Positions 1 to 11,231 of a stretch of DNA of 64,000 nt are shown here, piece by piece. Within the stretch, counting starts at the first letter, position 1; every line of letters begins with the position of its first letter. Under the pieces are notes generated by a model that did no database searches, was not told the DNA's origin, and saw nothing but the letters and a program-made list of their open reading frames with translations. A program made the translations under genes and the position numbers. The stretch covers positions 3,410,001 to 3,474,000 of the forward strand of contig NZ_JAOYOD010000001.1 of assembly GCF_025833875.1 (NCBI RefSeq), in the 5' to 3' direction. Source of the stretch: Reichenbachiella ulvae (GTDB lineage Bacteria; Bacteroidota; Bacteroidia; Cytophagales; Cyclobacteriaceae).

Positions 1-1595
1 TGACTGGCGGTGGCGGTCCAGGTGGTCAAATTTTCAACATAGGAAAATCAAGAGCTGCTCTATTTGATGCTGAAAACAAAGTGAAAATCACCTTCGACAA
101 TGTAGCTGGTTTAGACGAAGCAAAAGAAGAGGTGAAAGAAATTGTAGAGTTCCTGAAAAACCCAACCAAGTTCACCAAGTTAGGTGGTAAAATCCCTAAG
201 GGAGCGCTATTGGTAGGCCCTCCAGGTACAGGTAAAACTTTGCTAGCGAAAGCAGTAGCTGGTGAAGCAGGTGTCCCTTTCTTCACATTGTCAGGCTCTG
301 ACTTTGTTGAGATGTTTGTAGGAGTGGGTGCTGCCAGAGTTAGAGACTTATTCAAACAAGCAAAAGAAAAAGCGCCTTGTATTGTATTTATTGATGAGAT
401 CGATGCAATCGGTAGATCAAGAGGGAAAGGCCAAATGCCAGGATCTAATGATGAAAGAGAAAACACACTCAACTCTCTACTTGTAGAAATGGACGGTTTC
501 TCTACCGATTCTGGGGTAATTATTCTGGCTGCTACTAACAGACCAGACGTGCTAGATTCTGCTTTGCTAAGACCTGGAAGATTTGATAGACAAATCGGTA
601 TTGACAAACCAGATATTATTGGAAGAGATGCTATTTTCAAAGTACATCTAGGACCTTTGAAAATCGACAAGAAGGTAGATTCCAAAAAATTAGCAGCACA
701 AACTCCTGGGTTTGCAGGTGCTGAAATCGCCAACGTTTGTAACGAAGCAGCGTTGATAGCTGCAAGAAAAGACAAGAAGGCAGTAGATCTCAAAGACTTC
801 CAGGATGCCATTGACAGAGTGATTGGTGGTTTGGAGAAGAAAAGCAAGATCATCTCTCCTGAAGAAAAGAAAATTGTGGCTTATCACGAAGCTGGACATG
901 CAGTTGCAGGCTGGTTCCTCGAACATGCAGATCCATTGGTAAAGGTAAGTATCGTCCCAAGAGGTATGGCTGCTTTGGGGTATGCGCAATACTTACCAAA
1001 GGAGCAGTACCTCTACCAAACCGAACAACTGCTAGACGAAATGTGTATGGCCTTGGGTGGTAGAGCTGCAGAGGACATCGTCTTTGGTAAGATATCTACA
1101 GGGGCACTTAGTGATCTGGAAAGAATCACAAAAATGGCATACAGCATAGTGACTGTATATGGTATGAACGAGGCGATAGGAAATCTTTCTTTCTACGATT
1201 CTAAGCAATCTGAATACAATTTCAACAAACCATATTCGGATGCTACTGCGGAAAAAATAGATAAAGAGGTCAAGACTATTATCGACCAGGCCTATGCCCG
1301 AACCAAAGATCTGTTGACAGATAAGAAAGAAGAATTGGAAAAAATCGCTCAGGCACTTCTTGAGAAGGAAATCATTTTCCAGCAAGATCTGGAAGACTTG
1401 ATTGGTAAACGTCCATTCGAAAAAGAAACAAACTACCAGGCCTTTACCAATGGCAAAGGAGTAGAAGAACAAAAAAATGAAGAGGCGCTCGAAGAATTAA
1501 AATCTACAGTTAAATCAGAAGTAGAACAAGAGGATTCGAAAGACTCAGAACTCGACAGGGATTTAGAACAATCCTCTGCTGAAAATCCAAAGTAA
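1..1595 (+). CDS. ftsH: ATP-dependent zinc metalloprotease FtsH (5' partial)
   Basis: Membrane AAA+ protease that degrades misfolded membrane and regulatory proteins. The gene is cut by the window edge: the frame is open from base 3 and begins inside the Gly-rich linker before the AAA domain, so the N-terminal transmembrane part lies outside; a GTG at 81 is internal. Seen: Walker A GPPGTGKT (about residue 71 of the visible part), Walker B with FIDEIDAIG, the second region of homology ([16 protein letters not shown]), and the zinc site HEAGH near residue 296. The C-terminal tail (about the last 50 residues) is Glu/Lys/Ser rich and low complexity. A strong terminator follows directly. Confidence 0.97.
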   Translation, partial: TGGGGPGGQIFNIGKSRAALFDAENKVKITFDNVAGLDEAKEEVKEIVEFLKNPTKFTKLGGKIPKGALLVGPPGTGKTLLAKAVAGEAGVPFFTLSGSDFVEMFVGVGAARVRDLFKQAKEKAPCIVFIDEIDAIGRSRGKGQMPGSNDERENTLNSLLVEMDGFSTDSGVIILAATNRPDVLDSALLRPGRFDRQIGIDKPDIIGRDAIFKVHLGPLKIDKKVDSKKLAAQTPGFAGAEIANVCNEAALIAARKDKKAVDLKDFQDAIDRVIGGLEKKSKIISPEEKKIVAYHEAGHAVAGWFLEHADPLVKVSIVPRGMAALGYAQYLPKEQYLYQTEQLLDEMCMALGGRAAEDIVFGKISTGALSDLERITKMAYSIVTVYGMNEAIGNLSFYDSKQSEYNFNKPYSDATAEKIDKEVKTIIDQAYARTKDLLTDKKEELEKIAQALLEKEIIFQQDLEDLIGKRPFEKETNYQAFTNGKGVEEQKNEEALEELKSTVKSEVEQEDSKDSELDRDLEQSSAENPK

Positions 1596-1603
1596 AAAAA
1601 TTA

Positions 1604-1636
1604 AATTGGGGCTTTTATCAAGCCCCAATTTTTTTT
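1604..1636 (+). terminator. Rho-independent terminator of ftsH
   Basis: Perfect 11-bp stem (1604-1614 with 1620-1630, GGGGC core), 5-nt loop, then a T run to 1636. The lpxH start codon comes one base after the T run, so lpxH has no room for its own untranslated leader past the hairpin. Confidence 0.9.
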
Positions 1637-1637
1637 G

Positions 1638-2390
1638 ATGGATCTTCATATCCCAGAACTACAACCCGGAAAAAAGATATATTTCGCCAGTGATTTTCAT
1701 CTTGGCTCACCTGATCTCGTCTCTTCAATTGCCCGGGAAAAAAAGATTGTCAATTGGCTAAAATCAATTACTAACGATGCGCAAGCACTAGTATTGGTTG
1801 GAGACTTATTTGATTTTTGGTTCGAATACAAAAAATCAATTCCTAAAGGACATATACGTTTTCTCGGACAACTAGCAACCATGGCTGATCTAGGAATCCC
1901 CATCATTGTCTTTGTGGGTAATCATGACCTGTGGCTAAAAGATTATTTAAAAGAACAGCTAGGGGCTAACATCATACATCACCCCAAGTCATTTAGCTTA
2001 AATGACAAAAAATTTTACATCGCTCATGGTGATGGTTTAGATCCAAAGGATAAAAAATTTCGAGCAATTAAGGCGGTATTCACCAACCCCATATGTCAAT
2101 ACCTTTTTCGTTGGCTACATCCAGATATAGGAATCGCACTTGCAGACTGGTGGTCCAGCAAGAGTAAAGACAGTAAACTTGGACAACATGAAGATCAACA
2201 TTTGGTAGACCATAGCCACAAGCTACACCAAAACTCTCCTCATGATTTTTACATATATGGCGATTGTCATGTTGCCAGAACAGAGACCATCGAAGAAGGC
2301 CTGTATTGCAACCTCGGCGATTGGATCCACCATTACTCTTATGCCGAATTTGACGGGAAAGATTTACACCTAAAACGTTTTCAAGAATGA
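1638..2390 (+). CDS. lpxH: UDP-2,3-diacylglucosamine diphosphatase (LpxH-type)
   Basis: Calcineurin-like metallophosphoesterase that cleaves UDP-2,3-diacylglucosamine to lipid X in lipid A synthesis. Metal-binding motifs in order: SDFHLGS near the N-terminus, GDLFDFW, GNHDLW, AHGDG, and a late GDCHVAR. About 250 residues, normal for the Bacteroidota LpxH group. ATG at 1638 is chosen over the in-frame TTG at 1635. It overlaps the next gene by 4 bp (ATGA), so the two are probably translationally coupled. Confidence 0.9.
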   Translation: MDLHIPELQPGKKIYFASDFHLGSPDLVSSIAREKKIVNWLKSITNDAQALVLVGDLFDFWFEYKKSIPKGHIRFLGQLATMADLGIPIIVFVGNHDLWLKDYLKEQLGANIIHHPKSFSLNDKKFYIAHGDGLDPKDKKFRAIKAVFTNPICQYLFRWLHPDIGIALADWWSSKSKDSKLGQHEDQHLVDHSHKLHQNSPHDFYIYGDCHVARTETIEEGLYCNLGDWIHHYSYAEFDGKDLHLKRFQE

Positions 2391-3172
2391 GGTTTTGGCT
2401 TCTGTTTTTATTGTCTCTGTCGTCAACAGTTCAGGCCAAAGCTCAATGGAAATTGGTCAAAGAAATAGCAGGTGATTTCCAACAAATAGAAGTTGATCAC
2501 AAAGGAGACATTTATACCATTCAATCGAATGGGACAGTTTCTAAATACAATAAAGAGGGAGCACTATTGGTAGAGTATTCTCCTAGCTTTAATCAACCAG
2601 TAGATCAAATAGACATCAATAGTCAATTCAAGGTATTTCTGTTCTATCGGGACTTTCAGGAGGCAGTCCTTCTCAATCGCTATTTATCAGACCCGGTTAC
2701 TATCAATTTTTCAAATTATGACGTGAACTTTGTTTCGGATCTAGCTCCAGACCTCAATCAAAACCTATGGACAATCAATCTTGGCGACCTCTCAATGAAA
2801 CTAGTCGATCCAATTCAAAAAAGAATTCTTGAAACCAAAAGCCTCGCAAAAATCCTGAATCAATCAAAAACGGATCAATTACAACTCAAAAGTCATAACA
2901 ATAGAACGTACCTTATTCAGAACTATCAGAAAATATATGTTTTCGATAATCTCGGGAATTACACTTATTCATTTGATATAGACTCACCAAATGAGCCCTC
3001 CTTTTGGAAAGATGAACTCTATTTTAAGAACAAAGAAGAGCTCGTACTGATCAACCTATACAATCATGAAAAACGACGCTTTCAGATCCCAAATCAAAAA
3101 GCACAAAAAATTCGTTATACAGGGTCTCAGCTGATACTTTTGCATCCCACAGGATTAAGTATATATGACTAA
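2387..3172 (+). CDS. Exported protein of unknown function, lpxH-linked
   Basis: 261 residues with a clear signal peptide (hydrophobic MRFWLLFLLSLSS, likely cleavage after Ala near residue 18-20). The rest is rich in alternating polar and aromatic residues with repeated short stretches such as IYTIQSNG and IYVFDNLGNY, which suggests a beta-propeller-like fold; this is inference only. It starts inside the lpxH stop codon (4-bp overlap) and so is probably co-expressed with it. I do not recognise a named domain. Confidence 0.75.
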   Translation: MRFWLLFLLSLSSTVQAKAQWKLVKEIAGDFQQIEVDHKGDIYTIQSNGTVSKYNKEGALLVEYSPSFNQPVDQIDINSQFKVFLFYRDFQEAVLLNRYLSDPVTINFSNYDVNFVSDLAPDLNQNLWTINLGDLSMKLVDPIQKRILETKSLAKILNQSKTDQLQLKSHNNRTYLIQNYQKIYVFDNLGNYTYSFDIDSPNEPSFWKDELYFKNKEELVLINLYNHEKRRFQIPNQKAQKIRYTGSQLILLHPTGLSIYD

Positions 3173-3202
3173 CTTAGCGCCCAATTGACTTCAATGAATT
3201 GA

Positions 3203-3664
3203 ATGAAAATTAAACTAAGACATATTGGATTGAGTCTGGTCGCTTCGATGTGGCTTTTCGCTTGTGCCAACGATCCGGATTGTGCACTTGAGCAACCAGA
3301 AAGCATTGTTAAGATTGTGTTTTATGATAATGAAACGGAAGAAAAAACTGAGGTTAAGTATGATTTGATTGAGGCAAGCGGGAGTGACTCTATTTTATAC
3401 AACCGAGCGGACACGTTAGCCTTATTCAACATGCCAGTCAACCCATCCGTTGACACACTGTCCTATTACTTTGTGACCGGTGTGAGTATTGATTCTGTGA
3501 CCGTCACTTATCAAAGAAAACTGGACTGGCTATCGGAAGAGTGCGGGCCCTATTTCAAATTTAGCGAACTGAAAATCGTCACTCACACCTTCGATTCGAT
3601 TAGTGTGACTGACCCAATAATTGACAAAGAAGTTAATGAAAATATCAAAATATATATTTTTTAG
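3203..3664 (+). CDS. DUF6452 family lipoprotein
   Basis: 153 residues. Signal sequence ending in a lipobox-like LFAC (Cys 21), followed by the NDPDC motif typical of DUF6452 proteins of Bacteroidota, so probably an outer-membrane-linked lipoprotein. Function unknown. Its 3' end overlaps the start of the DUF6048 gene by 29 bp in another frame; the DUF6452-DUF6048 pair is a recurrent neighbourhood in this phylum. Confidence 0.8.
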   Translation: MKIKLRHIGLSLVASMWLFACANDPDCALEQPESIVKIVFYDNETEEKTEVKYDLIEASGSDSILYNRADTLALFNMPVNPSVDTLSYYFVTGVSIDSVTVTYQRKLDWLSEECGPYFKFSELKIVTHTFDSISVTDPIIDKEVNENIKIYIF

Positions 3665-4355
3665 TTTCAGTCTTCTGTTTATAACTAAAACCCTATCTGC
3701 TCAGGAATATATATATGAAAAACGCGAGCGAGATTGGAAACCGTCAGAGGTGTTTTTTTCTGCCGATGTTGTTGGGCTTGGACGCTTGATTTCAGGAGAT
3801 ATTCAATCTGAGTTTCAAACGAAGATTGATTTCGACCAATTCTACCTTGCATTAGATGGTGGTAGAAGTGACCTATCTTCATCAGGAAACGGCTTCAACT
3901 ATAGCAGTTCAGGATATTTTTTTAGAGTTGGGCCTCAAGCGAATCTTATACCATACAATAAAAACAGAAGTAGCATTTTTTTTGGTGTCAATTATGCTCA
4001 GTCTCTCTTTTCAGATCAAATAGATTACCGAGTAATACAGTCAGCTTGGGGTGAACAGGACTTAAGCTTTAAAAACGACAATCTAACTGCCAGATGGTTT
4101 GAAGCCAATCTAGGCATACAGGCACGGATATTTGGACCGATCTATTTAGGCTACACCATTCGTTTTAAGATGGCCAAAAAACTTTCAGGAGAAGGCGTAT
4201 TAGAAGCGTATGAGATTCCAGGTTTTGGAAGAGCCTCTAGCTCCGCGACTTTCGGGTTCAACTATTATATCATTTACCGATTAGGATTCAGGGACAAACC
4301 AATTCCTGCCAAACCAAGGAAAATCAAAGTAAAGGACGAAAACGATTCGAACTAA
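3636..4355 (+). CDS. DUF6048 family outer-membrane protein
   Basis: About 239 residues: signal peptide (MKISKYIFFSFSLLF, cleavage near LSAQ), then alternating aromatic/polar segments and a Lys-rich C-terminal tail. This matches the DUF6048 family of predicted beta-barrel proteins that accompany DUF6452. ATG 3636 is preferred to the in-frame TTG at 3621 because the signal peptide begins there. The start lies inside the DUF6452 gene, consistent with coupling. Confidence 0.78.
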   Translation: MKISKYIFFSFSLLFITKTLSAQEYIYEKRERDWKPSEVFFSADVVGLGRLISGDIQSEFQTKIDFDQFYLALDGGRSDLSSSGNGFNYSSSGYFFRVGPQANLIPYNKNRSSIFFGVNYAQSLFSDQIDYRVIQSAWGEQDLSFKNDNLTARWFEANLGIQARIFGPIYLGYTIRFKMAKKLSGEGVLEAYEIPGFGRASSSATFGFNYYIIYRLGFRDKPIPAKPRKIKVKDENDSN

Positions 4356-4367
4356 GCTCCAATCCAA

Positions 4368-5396
4368 ATGAAGCAATTGAACCTTTTCGAAAAACGAAGA
4401 ATCAATCGATTCATTTTCGCAATTATTCTATCATTTGCATCCCTTTCAATAGGGGTAGGAGGATTCATTTGGATCGAAAACTACAATCTAGCAGAGGCCT
4501 TTTACATGTCTATCATCACGATTTCGACTGTTGGCTACAATGAAATCCACCCGCTTTCGGCTGATGGCAGAATGTTCGCTAGTTTTTATATCATTCTCAA
4601 CTTGGGGATTTTTGCCTATGTTGTGTCTGTTATCTCCACTTATATTTTCGAAGGAGAATTAAATCAAATTTATAAGAAGTACTTGTACCATAAAGAAGTC
4701 AAAAAAATGAAAGACCATGTAATAGTATGTGGATATGGTAGAAATGGTGCCAAAGCCTGTGAAGAACTCGCAAATAGCAATGTCTCATTTGTAATCATTG
4801 AAAGGGACGAAGAACTGGCCAATTCAATTGTTCAAAACACCAGTTTCAAAGTGGTGCAAGGAGATGCTACCTCGGACGAAGTACTTGAGACCGCTGGAAT
4901 TGCTCTTGCAAAATCCATCATCATTTCACTTCCTAATGATGCGGAAAACGTTTTCCTCACTTTGACTTCCAGAGATTTCAACAAAGACATCAAAATAATA
5001 GTACGAGCTTCAGAAGAAAGCTCCGAGAAAAAATTGCTTAGAGCTGGCGCAGATAAGGTGATCATGCCCGATGCGGTTGGAGGTTTGCACATGGCCCAGC
5101 ACATCACCAAACCAGTAGTCATAGATTATCTAGAAAGTCTATCTGGATCCGATGAGAATGGGCTTCAACTGGAGGAAATTCACATAAAAGATCTCAAAAG
5201 TGAATTTGTAAACAAGAGCATCGGTGAATTAGATATTAGAAAGGTTAGCGGTGTATCCATTTTAGGACTTAGAAAAGGAGAGGAAAAATTTCTTTTCAAT
5301 CCTAATTCACATGAAAAGCTTTTGACAGAAACAGTGATCATTATCATTGGACAACTCGAAGAAATAAAATCCTTCAAAGGCCATTTTCTTGCATAA
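4368..5396 (+). CDS. Two-TM potassium channel with RCK (TrkA-N/TrkA-C) domains
   Basis: 342 residues. Two membrane segments (about 12-36 and 70-94) enclose a pore loop with the filter TVGYNE (54-59); a Rossmann RCK-N domain follows with GYGRNG near residue 120 and a TrkA-C-like C-terminal domain after about 260. It should be a ligand-gated K+ channel of the MthK/GsuK type. Odd point: the canonical filter TVGYG has Asn instead of the last Gly. It lies 12 bp after the DUF6048 gene and may share its transcript. A bidirectional hairpin follows. Confidence 0.88.
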   Translation: MKQLNLFEKRRINRFIFAIILSFASLSIGVGGFIWIENYNLAEAFYMSIITISTVGYNEIHPLSADGRMFASFYIILNLGIFAYVVSVISTYIFEGELNQIYKKYLYHKEVKKMKDHVIVCGYGRNGAKACEELANSNVSFVIIERDEELANSIVQNTSFKVVQGDATSDEVLETAGIALAKSIIISLPNDAENVFLTLTSRDFNKDIKIIVRASEESSEKKLLRAGADKVIMPDAVGGLHMAQHITKPVVIDYLESLSGSDENGLQLEEIHIKDLKSEFVNKSIGELDIRKVSGVSILGLRKGEEKFLFNPNSHEKLLTETVIIIIGQLEEIKSFKGHFLA

Positions 5397-5398
5397 AT

Positions 5399-5420
5399 AA
5401 AGCCCGATGAACCGGGCTTT
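5399..5420. terminator. Bidirectional terminator hairpin between convergent genes
   Basis: Perfect 8-bp stem AAAGCCCG/CGGGCTTT with a 6-nt loop between the channel gene (+) and the serine palmitoyltransferase gene (-). The stem ends supply short T runs in both directions. Confidence 0.75.
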
Positions 5421-5448
5421 ATTACTACTTTCAATATTTTCTATCTCC

Positions 5449-6681
<1,233 letters not shown>

Positions 6682-6760
6682 TCAATAAGTCAGTTTACTT
6701 GCTAAAAGCACCACCCGGAATGGCACTCTTAATTTTTATCAATAATTTCTTTAAAGTGAG

Positions 6761-7882
6761 TTAGATCGCCTTTTTAAACAATCTGTGCCTCTTATATACT
6801 TTTCCGTTGATCTTCTTCAACGCGTTATTCATCATTTCGTTGCTCTCCAAAACCCAAGAGGCCTCACCATACTCATGGTTTTTCCTCTGACTTTCTTCGA
6901 AAGACTTATAATAGAAGTAGGCGTCTATTCCTAGCTTCCTATATTCTTCGACAATCCCAAGGGTAATAACCCTCACTCGATTTATCTTTCTTTTGTAATA
7001 AAGTAGTTTAAAAATCCCAAAAGGCAGCAAACGACCTCTTTTTAGCCTTTTTAAGACCATATTAAAATCGGGTAAACTCAAGGAAAAACCAATGGGTTCT
7101 CCATTTGCCTCAGCGATTAATAAAAAATCAGGATCTAGGATCATTTTCAAATCCTTTGCTGTATGCTTAAACTCTTCCTCAAGCATCGGTACAAATCCCC
7201 AATTCTTTTCCCAAGCCTTGTTATAAATCTTAAAAACCCGATCAATCTCGCCATTGAAATCATTCATACGAGCTTTTCGAATCGTAACCCCCTTAGTTTC
7301 TAGCCTACTTTTAAGCAAGTCAGACATACGAACCAATTTATCAGGTAGATCGGCAGTCATGATTTTGTAGGATAATATATCCATGTCTTTTTCAAAACCA
7401 TATTTCTCTAGAAATTCAGAATAATAAGGCTTGTTATACGTCATCATAACTGTTGGTGGATGATCATATCCATCTACCAAAACACCACAAGTCTCATTAG
7501 TGGAATAATTGTATGGACCAGTAAATTGTTCAACTCCTTTGGAAGCCACCCATTCAGCTGCTTTGTCCAGCAAAGCTTTGGCAACCTCATAATCCTCAAT
7601 AACATCAAAAAAACCAAAACTCCCAGAGTTTTCTCCTGTGTACTCGATGTAATTGTTGTTTTTGATTGCAGCAATTCGTCCTACTACTTCTTCTCCTTTT
7701 AGTGCTATAAAAAAATCTGCTTCAGAATGATTAAAGAAAGGGTATTTCTTTTTGTCCATCATGTCCTTTTGAGCTAAAAACAACTCTGGCACATAATTGT
7801 CATCATTTGCATACAAATCATGAGGAAAATCAATAAATCGCTTTAAATCACTCTTATTGGAAACTTTCTTGATCGTAAGCAT
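6761..7882 (-). CDS. GNAT-superfamily acyltransferase-like protein, candidate ceramide synthase
   Basis: 373 residues. The N-terminal part (about 1-100) and the part from about 200 look like two GNAT-like halves, with VGRIAAIKNN and an acyl-CoA-binding-like region ITLGIVEEYRKLG near 310. Proteins of this family are usually named only 'GNAT N-acetyltransferase'. Because it precedes serine palmitoyltransferase on the same strand, a role as the bacterial N-acyltransferase (bCerS type, as in Caulobacter) is possible; this is inference from context, not from a diagnostic motif. A TATCTTTG -7 box lies 41 bp upstream. Confidence 0.6.
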   Translation of the reverse strand: MLTIKKVSNKSDLKRFIDFPHDLYANDDNYVPELFLAQKDMMDKKKYPFFNHSEADFFIALKGEEVVGRIAAIKNNNYIEYTGENSGSFGFFDVIEDYEVAKALLDKAAEWVASKGVEQFTGPYNYSTNETCGVLVDGYDHPPTVMMTYNKPYYSEFLEKYGFEKDMDILSYKIMTADLPDKLVRMSDLLKSRLETKGVTIRKARMNDFNGEIDRVFKIYNKAWEKNWGFVPMLEEEFKHTAKDLKMILDPDFLLIAEANGEPIGFSLSLPDFNMVLKRLKRGRLLPFGIFKLLYYKRKINRVRVITLGIVEEYRKLGIDAYFYYKSFEESQRKNHEYGEASWVLESNEMMNNALKKINGKVYKRHRLFKKAI

Positions 7883-7923
7883 TCTAGAAGTTATTGCAGG
7901 TACAGGAGAAATTAAACATTCCG

Positions 7924-7931
7924 CAAAGATA
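7924..7931 (-). promoter_or_regulatory. Bacteroidota -7 promoter element for the GNAT/spt pair
   Basis: TATCTTTG on the minus strand, a perfect TAnnTTTG match, 41 bp before the GNAT-like gene. No clear -33 TTTG was found at the expected 19-21 bp spacing. Confidence 0.5.
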
Positions 7932-7988
7932 TATGATTCATCAATTTATATATTGATTCGTTTGACTATGTTTCAACCTACAACCTTT

Positions 7989-9104
7989 TCAATCAACTGT
8001 CGGGGACCGCGTTTTGTCGAGAAAATGGCCAATGACTCTACAGATGTGTTCTATTTCAACTTTCCTTAATTCAGGAAAAATGGGCAAAGAAACGACCTCT
8101 TGTGTTATTTTTTTCGCAACCGGGAAGGAGTTGCCTTCAACATGAAACATAGGCAACTCTGGCAGTGGTTGCGAATAGTGAACATCAACCCCCACTCCAT
8201 TTTCAGATAAATAGGAGATAAATTCATCTCGATTAGAACTGAGAATCACATACTGATGATAGACATGATGAGACGCTGAATAATTTTTGAGAAAACTGAT
8301 TCCCGCACACTGTTTCAGTATGTCATTATAACTTCTTGCTATTTCAACTCTTCTTTCATTCCATCTAAACAAGTATTTAAGTTTCGCACAGAGAATTGCC
8401 GCCTGTAATTCATCCAATCGACTCGTAATACCTATCCTCTCGATATTTTTTTTTGAAACGCCACCCTGATTGGCCAATTTCCGAATCTCTGTAGCAAGTT
8501 CTCTATCTCGACTAACTACTGCTCCAGCATCACCTATGGCCCCAAGATTCTTGGTTGGATAAAAGCTATATGTAGCAGCTGACGATAATTGACCAGGACT
8601 GACCCCATCAAAACTCGCCCCATGAGCCTGTGCCGCATCTTCGATCAACATGATGCCCAGTCGGTCGCAAATGGCCTTTGCCTTGACAACATTCACCATC
8701 TGACCATACAAATGAACTACCAATAGCGCTTTGGTTTTCGAACTAACCATGTGTTCTATCAAGTCAAGATTCATCAATCCTGATTCGTCCACATCAACAA
8801 ATACTGGTTTGGCTCCAGCATTTACAATGGCTGATGCTGTAGAAACCCAGGACACGGCCGTAGTAATCACTTCATCTCCAGAACCAATACCAAGTGCCTT
8901 TAGTGTCAAATAAATTGCATCCGTGCCATTCGCCACTCCTACTGTATGTTCCACTCCTAGGTACTGAGACCAACTATCTTCAAATTGAGACAAGTATGTC
9001 CCATTCAAAAATTGACCAGAATTCATCACTGCCTCCATCACGGAAAACAATTCATTCTCAATTGCAGCATGCTGCCTAGTTAGATCAAAAAAGGGAACCT
9101 CCAT
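7989..9104 (-). CDS. DegT/DnrJ/EryC1/StrS family aminotransferase
   Basis: 371 residues. PLP-dependent sugar aminotransferase that forms amino sugars on nucleotide-activated ketosugars for surface glycans. Seen: GVANGTDA near residue 56, IEDAAQAHGA (D156 facing the PLP ring), and the PLP lysine K185 in SFYPTKNLGAIGD. It is a single gene here without the usual dehydratase or nucleotidyltransferase partners, so its substrate cannot be told. The divergent membrane protein at 9230 could belong to the same surface-sugar process. Confidence 0.88.
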   Translation of the reverse strand: MEVPFFDLTRQHAAIENELFSVMEAVMNSGQFLNGTYLSQFEDSWSQYLGVEHTVGVANGTDAIYLTLKALGIGSGDEVITTAVSWVSTASAIVNAGAKPVFVDVDESGLMNLDLIEHMVSSKTKALLVVHLYGQMVNVVKAKAICDRLGIMLIEDAAQAHGASFDGVSPGQLSSAATYSFYPTKNLGAIGDAGAVVSRDRELATEIRKLANQGGVSKKNIERIGITSRLDELQAAILCAKLKYLFRWNERRVEIARSYNDILKQCAGISFLKNYSASHHVYHQYVILSSNRDEFISYLSENGVGVDVHYSQPLPELPMFHVEGNSFPVAKKITQEVVSLPIFPELRKVEIEHICRVIGHFLDKTRSPTVD

Positions 9105-9229
9105 TAGAGATGCAATTTACTCATTCACTTAAATTTTGAATCAAAAAATTGGCTCTACAGGTGAAATCTCAACTACTAACTAGAGGATTAAATGCTTAGA
9201 TTTGATGATTAATTGATCAAATAATCTAA

Positions 9230-10555
9230 GTGACTCAACAGGACTTAATCATAACGCCCATTTATTTATTACTCTTCCTTATTGCGGCGTATCTCCTAAG
9301 ATCCAACTTTAGCAACAGTCAGACCAGCAATTACTTTATCCCGGCATTATTATTCAAATTCATTGGCGCCATTGCTCTCGGATTGATTTATCAGTTTTAT
9401 TATGGGGGTGGAGACACTTTTACTTTTCACACCCATGGGAGCCATTGGATTTGGGAGGCTTTTATGGATGATCCCATCGTGGGGTTCAAACTATTCACAC
9501 AAGAACCCGGCAACTACAATGGAGAAACTTATGCCTACACATCGAAAATTTGGATGTTTAAGGATAGGGCATCCATGGCTATTATCAAACTTGCTGCTGC
9601 TTTTGATTTACTGACCTTTGGCACATATTCCTCTACTGCCTTATTTTTTGCAGCCTTTGCTTTCAGCGGGCAATGGGCAGTTTTCAGCATATTCCAAAAA
9701 ATATACCCCGACAAGACTCGCTGGTTGGCTTTTTCAATATTATTTGTTCCTTCAGTCGTTTTTTGGGGATCTGGGATACTCAAAGACAGTATCACGCTGG
9801 CTGCCTTGTGCTGGATGACATTTGCACTTTTCAGAATATTCCAGACCAACAATTATTCCTTAGCAAACATCCTCATTCTAGTATTTATGGCCTGGGTTAT
9901 CTATGCCATTAAGATTTACATCTTGTTGTGCTTCATAGTGGCAGCTTGTTTTTATCTATACATCAGATATATCTCCACTGTTAAAAACACTTTGGTCAAA
10001 TTAATGATAGCCCCAATTCTCATTAGCCTCTTTTTAGGAGGAGGATATTTGGCATTAGAGGAGGTGGCTGAAGATGACTCCAGGTATGCGCTAGACAAAA
10101 TTGGAGAGACTGCTATGATCACAGCATACGACATACGCTATGGTTGGGGTGCCAGGCACGGAGACAACTCAGGATACACACTAGGAGAGTTAGATGGTAG
10201 TTTAGGCAGCTTGATACGATTGGCTCCCTCAGGTATAATTGTCACCTTATTTCGGCCCTGGGTTTGGGAGGTAAAAAATCCTTTAATGCTACTTGCCGCC
10301 ATGGAGAGCTTAGCATTTCTTCTTTTGACCATTTGGGTATTATACAAAACTCCTCTCAAAACCCTAATCAAAAAACTCAATTCCCCCGTTATCCTATTTT
10401 GCCTAAGCTTTGCCTTAATGTTTGCATTTGCGGTAGGTGTCAGCACTTATAACTTTGGCACTCTGATGAGATACAAAATACCAGTTATGCCATTCTACAG
10501 TGTTTTTTTAGTTTTAATCTTCCCATCCAAATCTGATCAGAAGGCTAAAAAATAG
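9230..10555 (+). CDS. Polytopic membrane protein of unknown function
   Basis: 441 residues with about ten hydrophobic segments. GTG start. A loop after the second segment carries [15 protein letters not shown], and a second hydrophilic loop around 275-325 holds acidic residues; this arrangement recalls GT-C glycosyltransferases or polysaccharide-assembly proteins, but no firm family motif is seen. It is divergent from the DegT aminotransferase and 41 bp before engB, which has its own -7 box. Confidence 0.7.
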   Translation: MTQQDLIITPIYLLLFLIAAYLLRSNFSNSQTSNYFIPALLFKFIGAIALGLIYQFYYGGGDTFTFHTHGSHWIWEAFMDDPIVGFKLFTQEPGNYNGETYAYTSKIWMFKDRASMAIIKLAAAFDLLTFGTYSSTALFFAAFAFSGQWAVFSIFQKIYPDKTRWLAFSILFVPSVVFWGSGILKDSITLAALCWMTFALFRIFQTNNYSLANILILVFMAWVIYAIKIYILLCFIVAACFYLYIRYISTVKNTLVKLMIAPILISLFLGGGYLALEEVAEDDSRYALDKIGETAMITAYDIRYGWGARHGDNSGYTLGELDGSLGSLIRLAPSGIIVTLFRPWVWEVKNPLMLLAAMESLAFLLLTIWVLYKTPLKTLIKKLNSPVILFCLSFALMFAFAVGVSTYNFGTLMRYKIPVMPFYSVFLVLIFPSKSDQKAKK

Positions 10556-10583
10556 AACCCCGGAAATATTCATTGCTTTACTC

Positions 10584-10591
10584 TAGCTTTG
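10584..10591 (+). promoter_or_regulatory. -7 box of engB, nearly leaderless
   Basis: TAGCTTTG, a perfect TAnnTTTG match ending 5 nt before the engB ATG at 10597. With the start of transcription a few bases after the box, the mRNA would have almost no 5' leader. Confidence 0.5.
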
Positions 10592-10596
10592 CACTT

Positions 10597-11193
10597 ATGA
10601 AAATTAAGTCAGCAACTTTTGTTATTAGTAACACAGACTATCTCAAGTGCCCAAAAACCGACAGTCCTGAATATGCCTTTATAGGCAGATCAAATGTAGG
10701 TAAGTCCTCTTTGATCAACATGCTTACCAATAAAACCAGTTTGGCCAAAACTTCTGGTAAGCCAGGTAAAACACAGTTGATCAACCATTTTCTCATCAAT
10801 GACCATTGGTATTTGGTGGATCTACCTGGATATGGCTGGGCTCAGGTCAGTAAAAAACTAAAGGAGGACTGGCAAAAAATGACACAGCAATACCTGACAA
10901 AAAGGGAGAATCTGGTCAATGTTTTTGTTCTCATTGATTCACGTATTCCACCACAAGCCATCGATCTGGAATTCATCCATTGGATGGGAGAAAATGGCAT
11001 TCCATTCAGTATTATTTTCACAAAAGCTGACAAGCCTGGAAGCAAGAAAATATTATCGAATATCTCTACATTCAAAAACGAACTAAAGAAAAACTGGGAC
11101 GAACTTCCTCCCAACTTTGTGAGTTCTTCGGCTCAAAAAGTGGGGCAAAAGGAAATACTTGATTACATCGATCAAATCAATCAGAGTCTCTAA
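10597..11193 (+). CDS. engB: Ribosome biogenesis GTPase EngB/YsxC/YihA
   Basis: 199 residues. Essential GTPase for assembly of the large ribosomal subunit. G motifs in order: GRSNVGKSS (G1), DLPGYGWA (G3), TKADK (G4) and SSA (G5). ATG 10597 gives the usual N-terminus [11 protein letters not shown]; an in-frame upstream extension to 10573 is not family-like and overlaps the promoter box. Confidence 0.95.
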   Translation: MKIKSATFVISNTDYLKCPKTDSPEYAFIGRSNVGKSSLINMLTNKTSLAKTSGKPGKTQLINHFLINDHWYLVDLPGYGWAQVSKKLKEDWQKMTQQYLTKRENLVNVFVLIDSRIPPQAIDLEFIHWMGENGIPFSIIFTKADKPGSKKILSNISTFKNELKKNWDELPPNFVSSSAQKVGQKEILDYIDQINQSL

Positions 11194-11212
11194 ACTATGT
11201 ATTAGATTTGCG

Positions 11213-11220
11213 GCCAATAA
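11213..11220 (+). promoter_or_regulatory. -7 box before the DUF5606 gene
   Basis: TAGATTTG, a TAnnTTTG match 11 nt before the ATG at 11232. Confidence 0.45.
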
Positions 11221-11231
11221 ACGATTAGCAA

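Noticed and set aside
26..853. Long open frame on the minus strand opposite ftsH
   Set aside because: It is the mirror of a strongly conserved AAA coding frame and shows no family motif.
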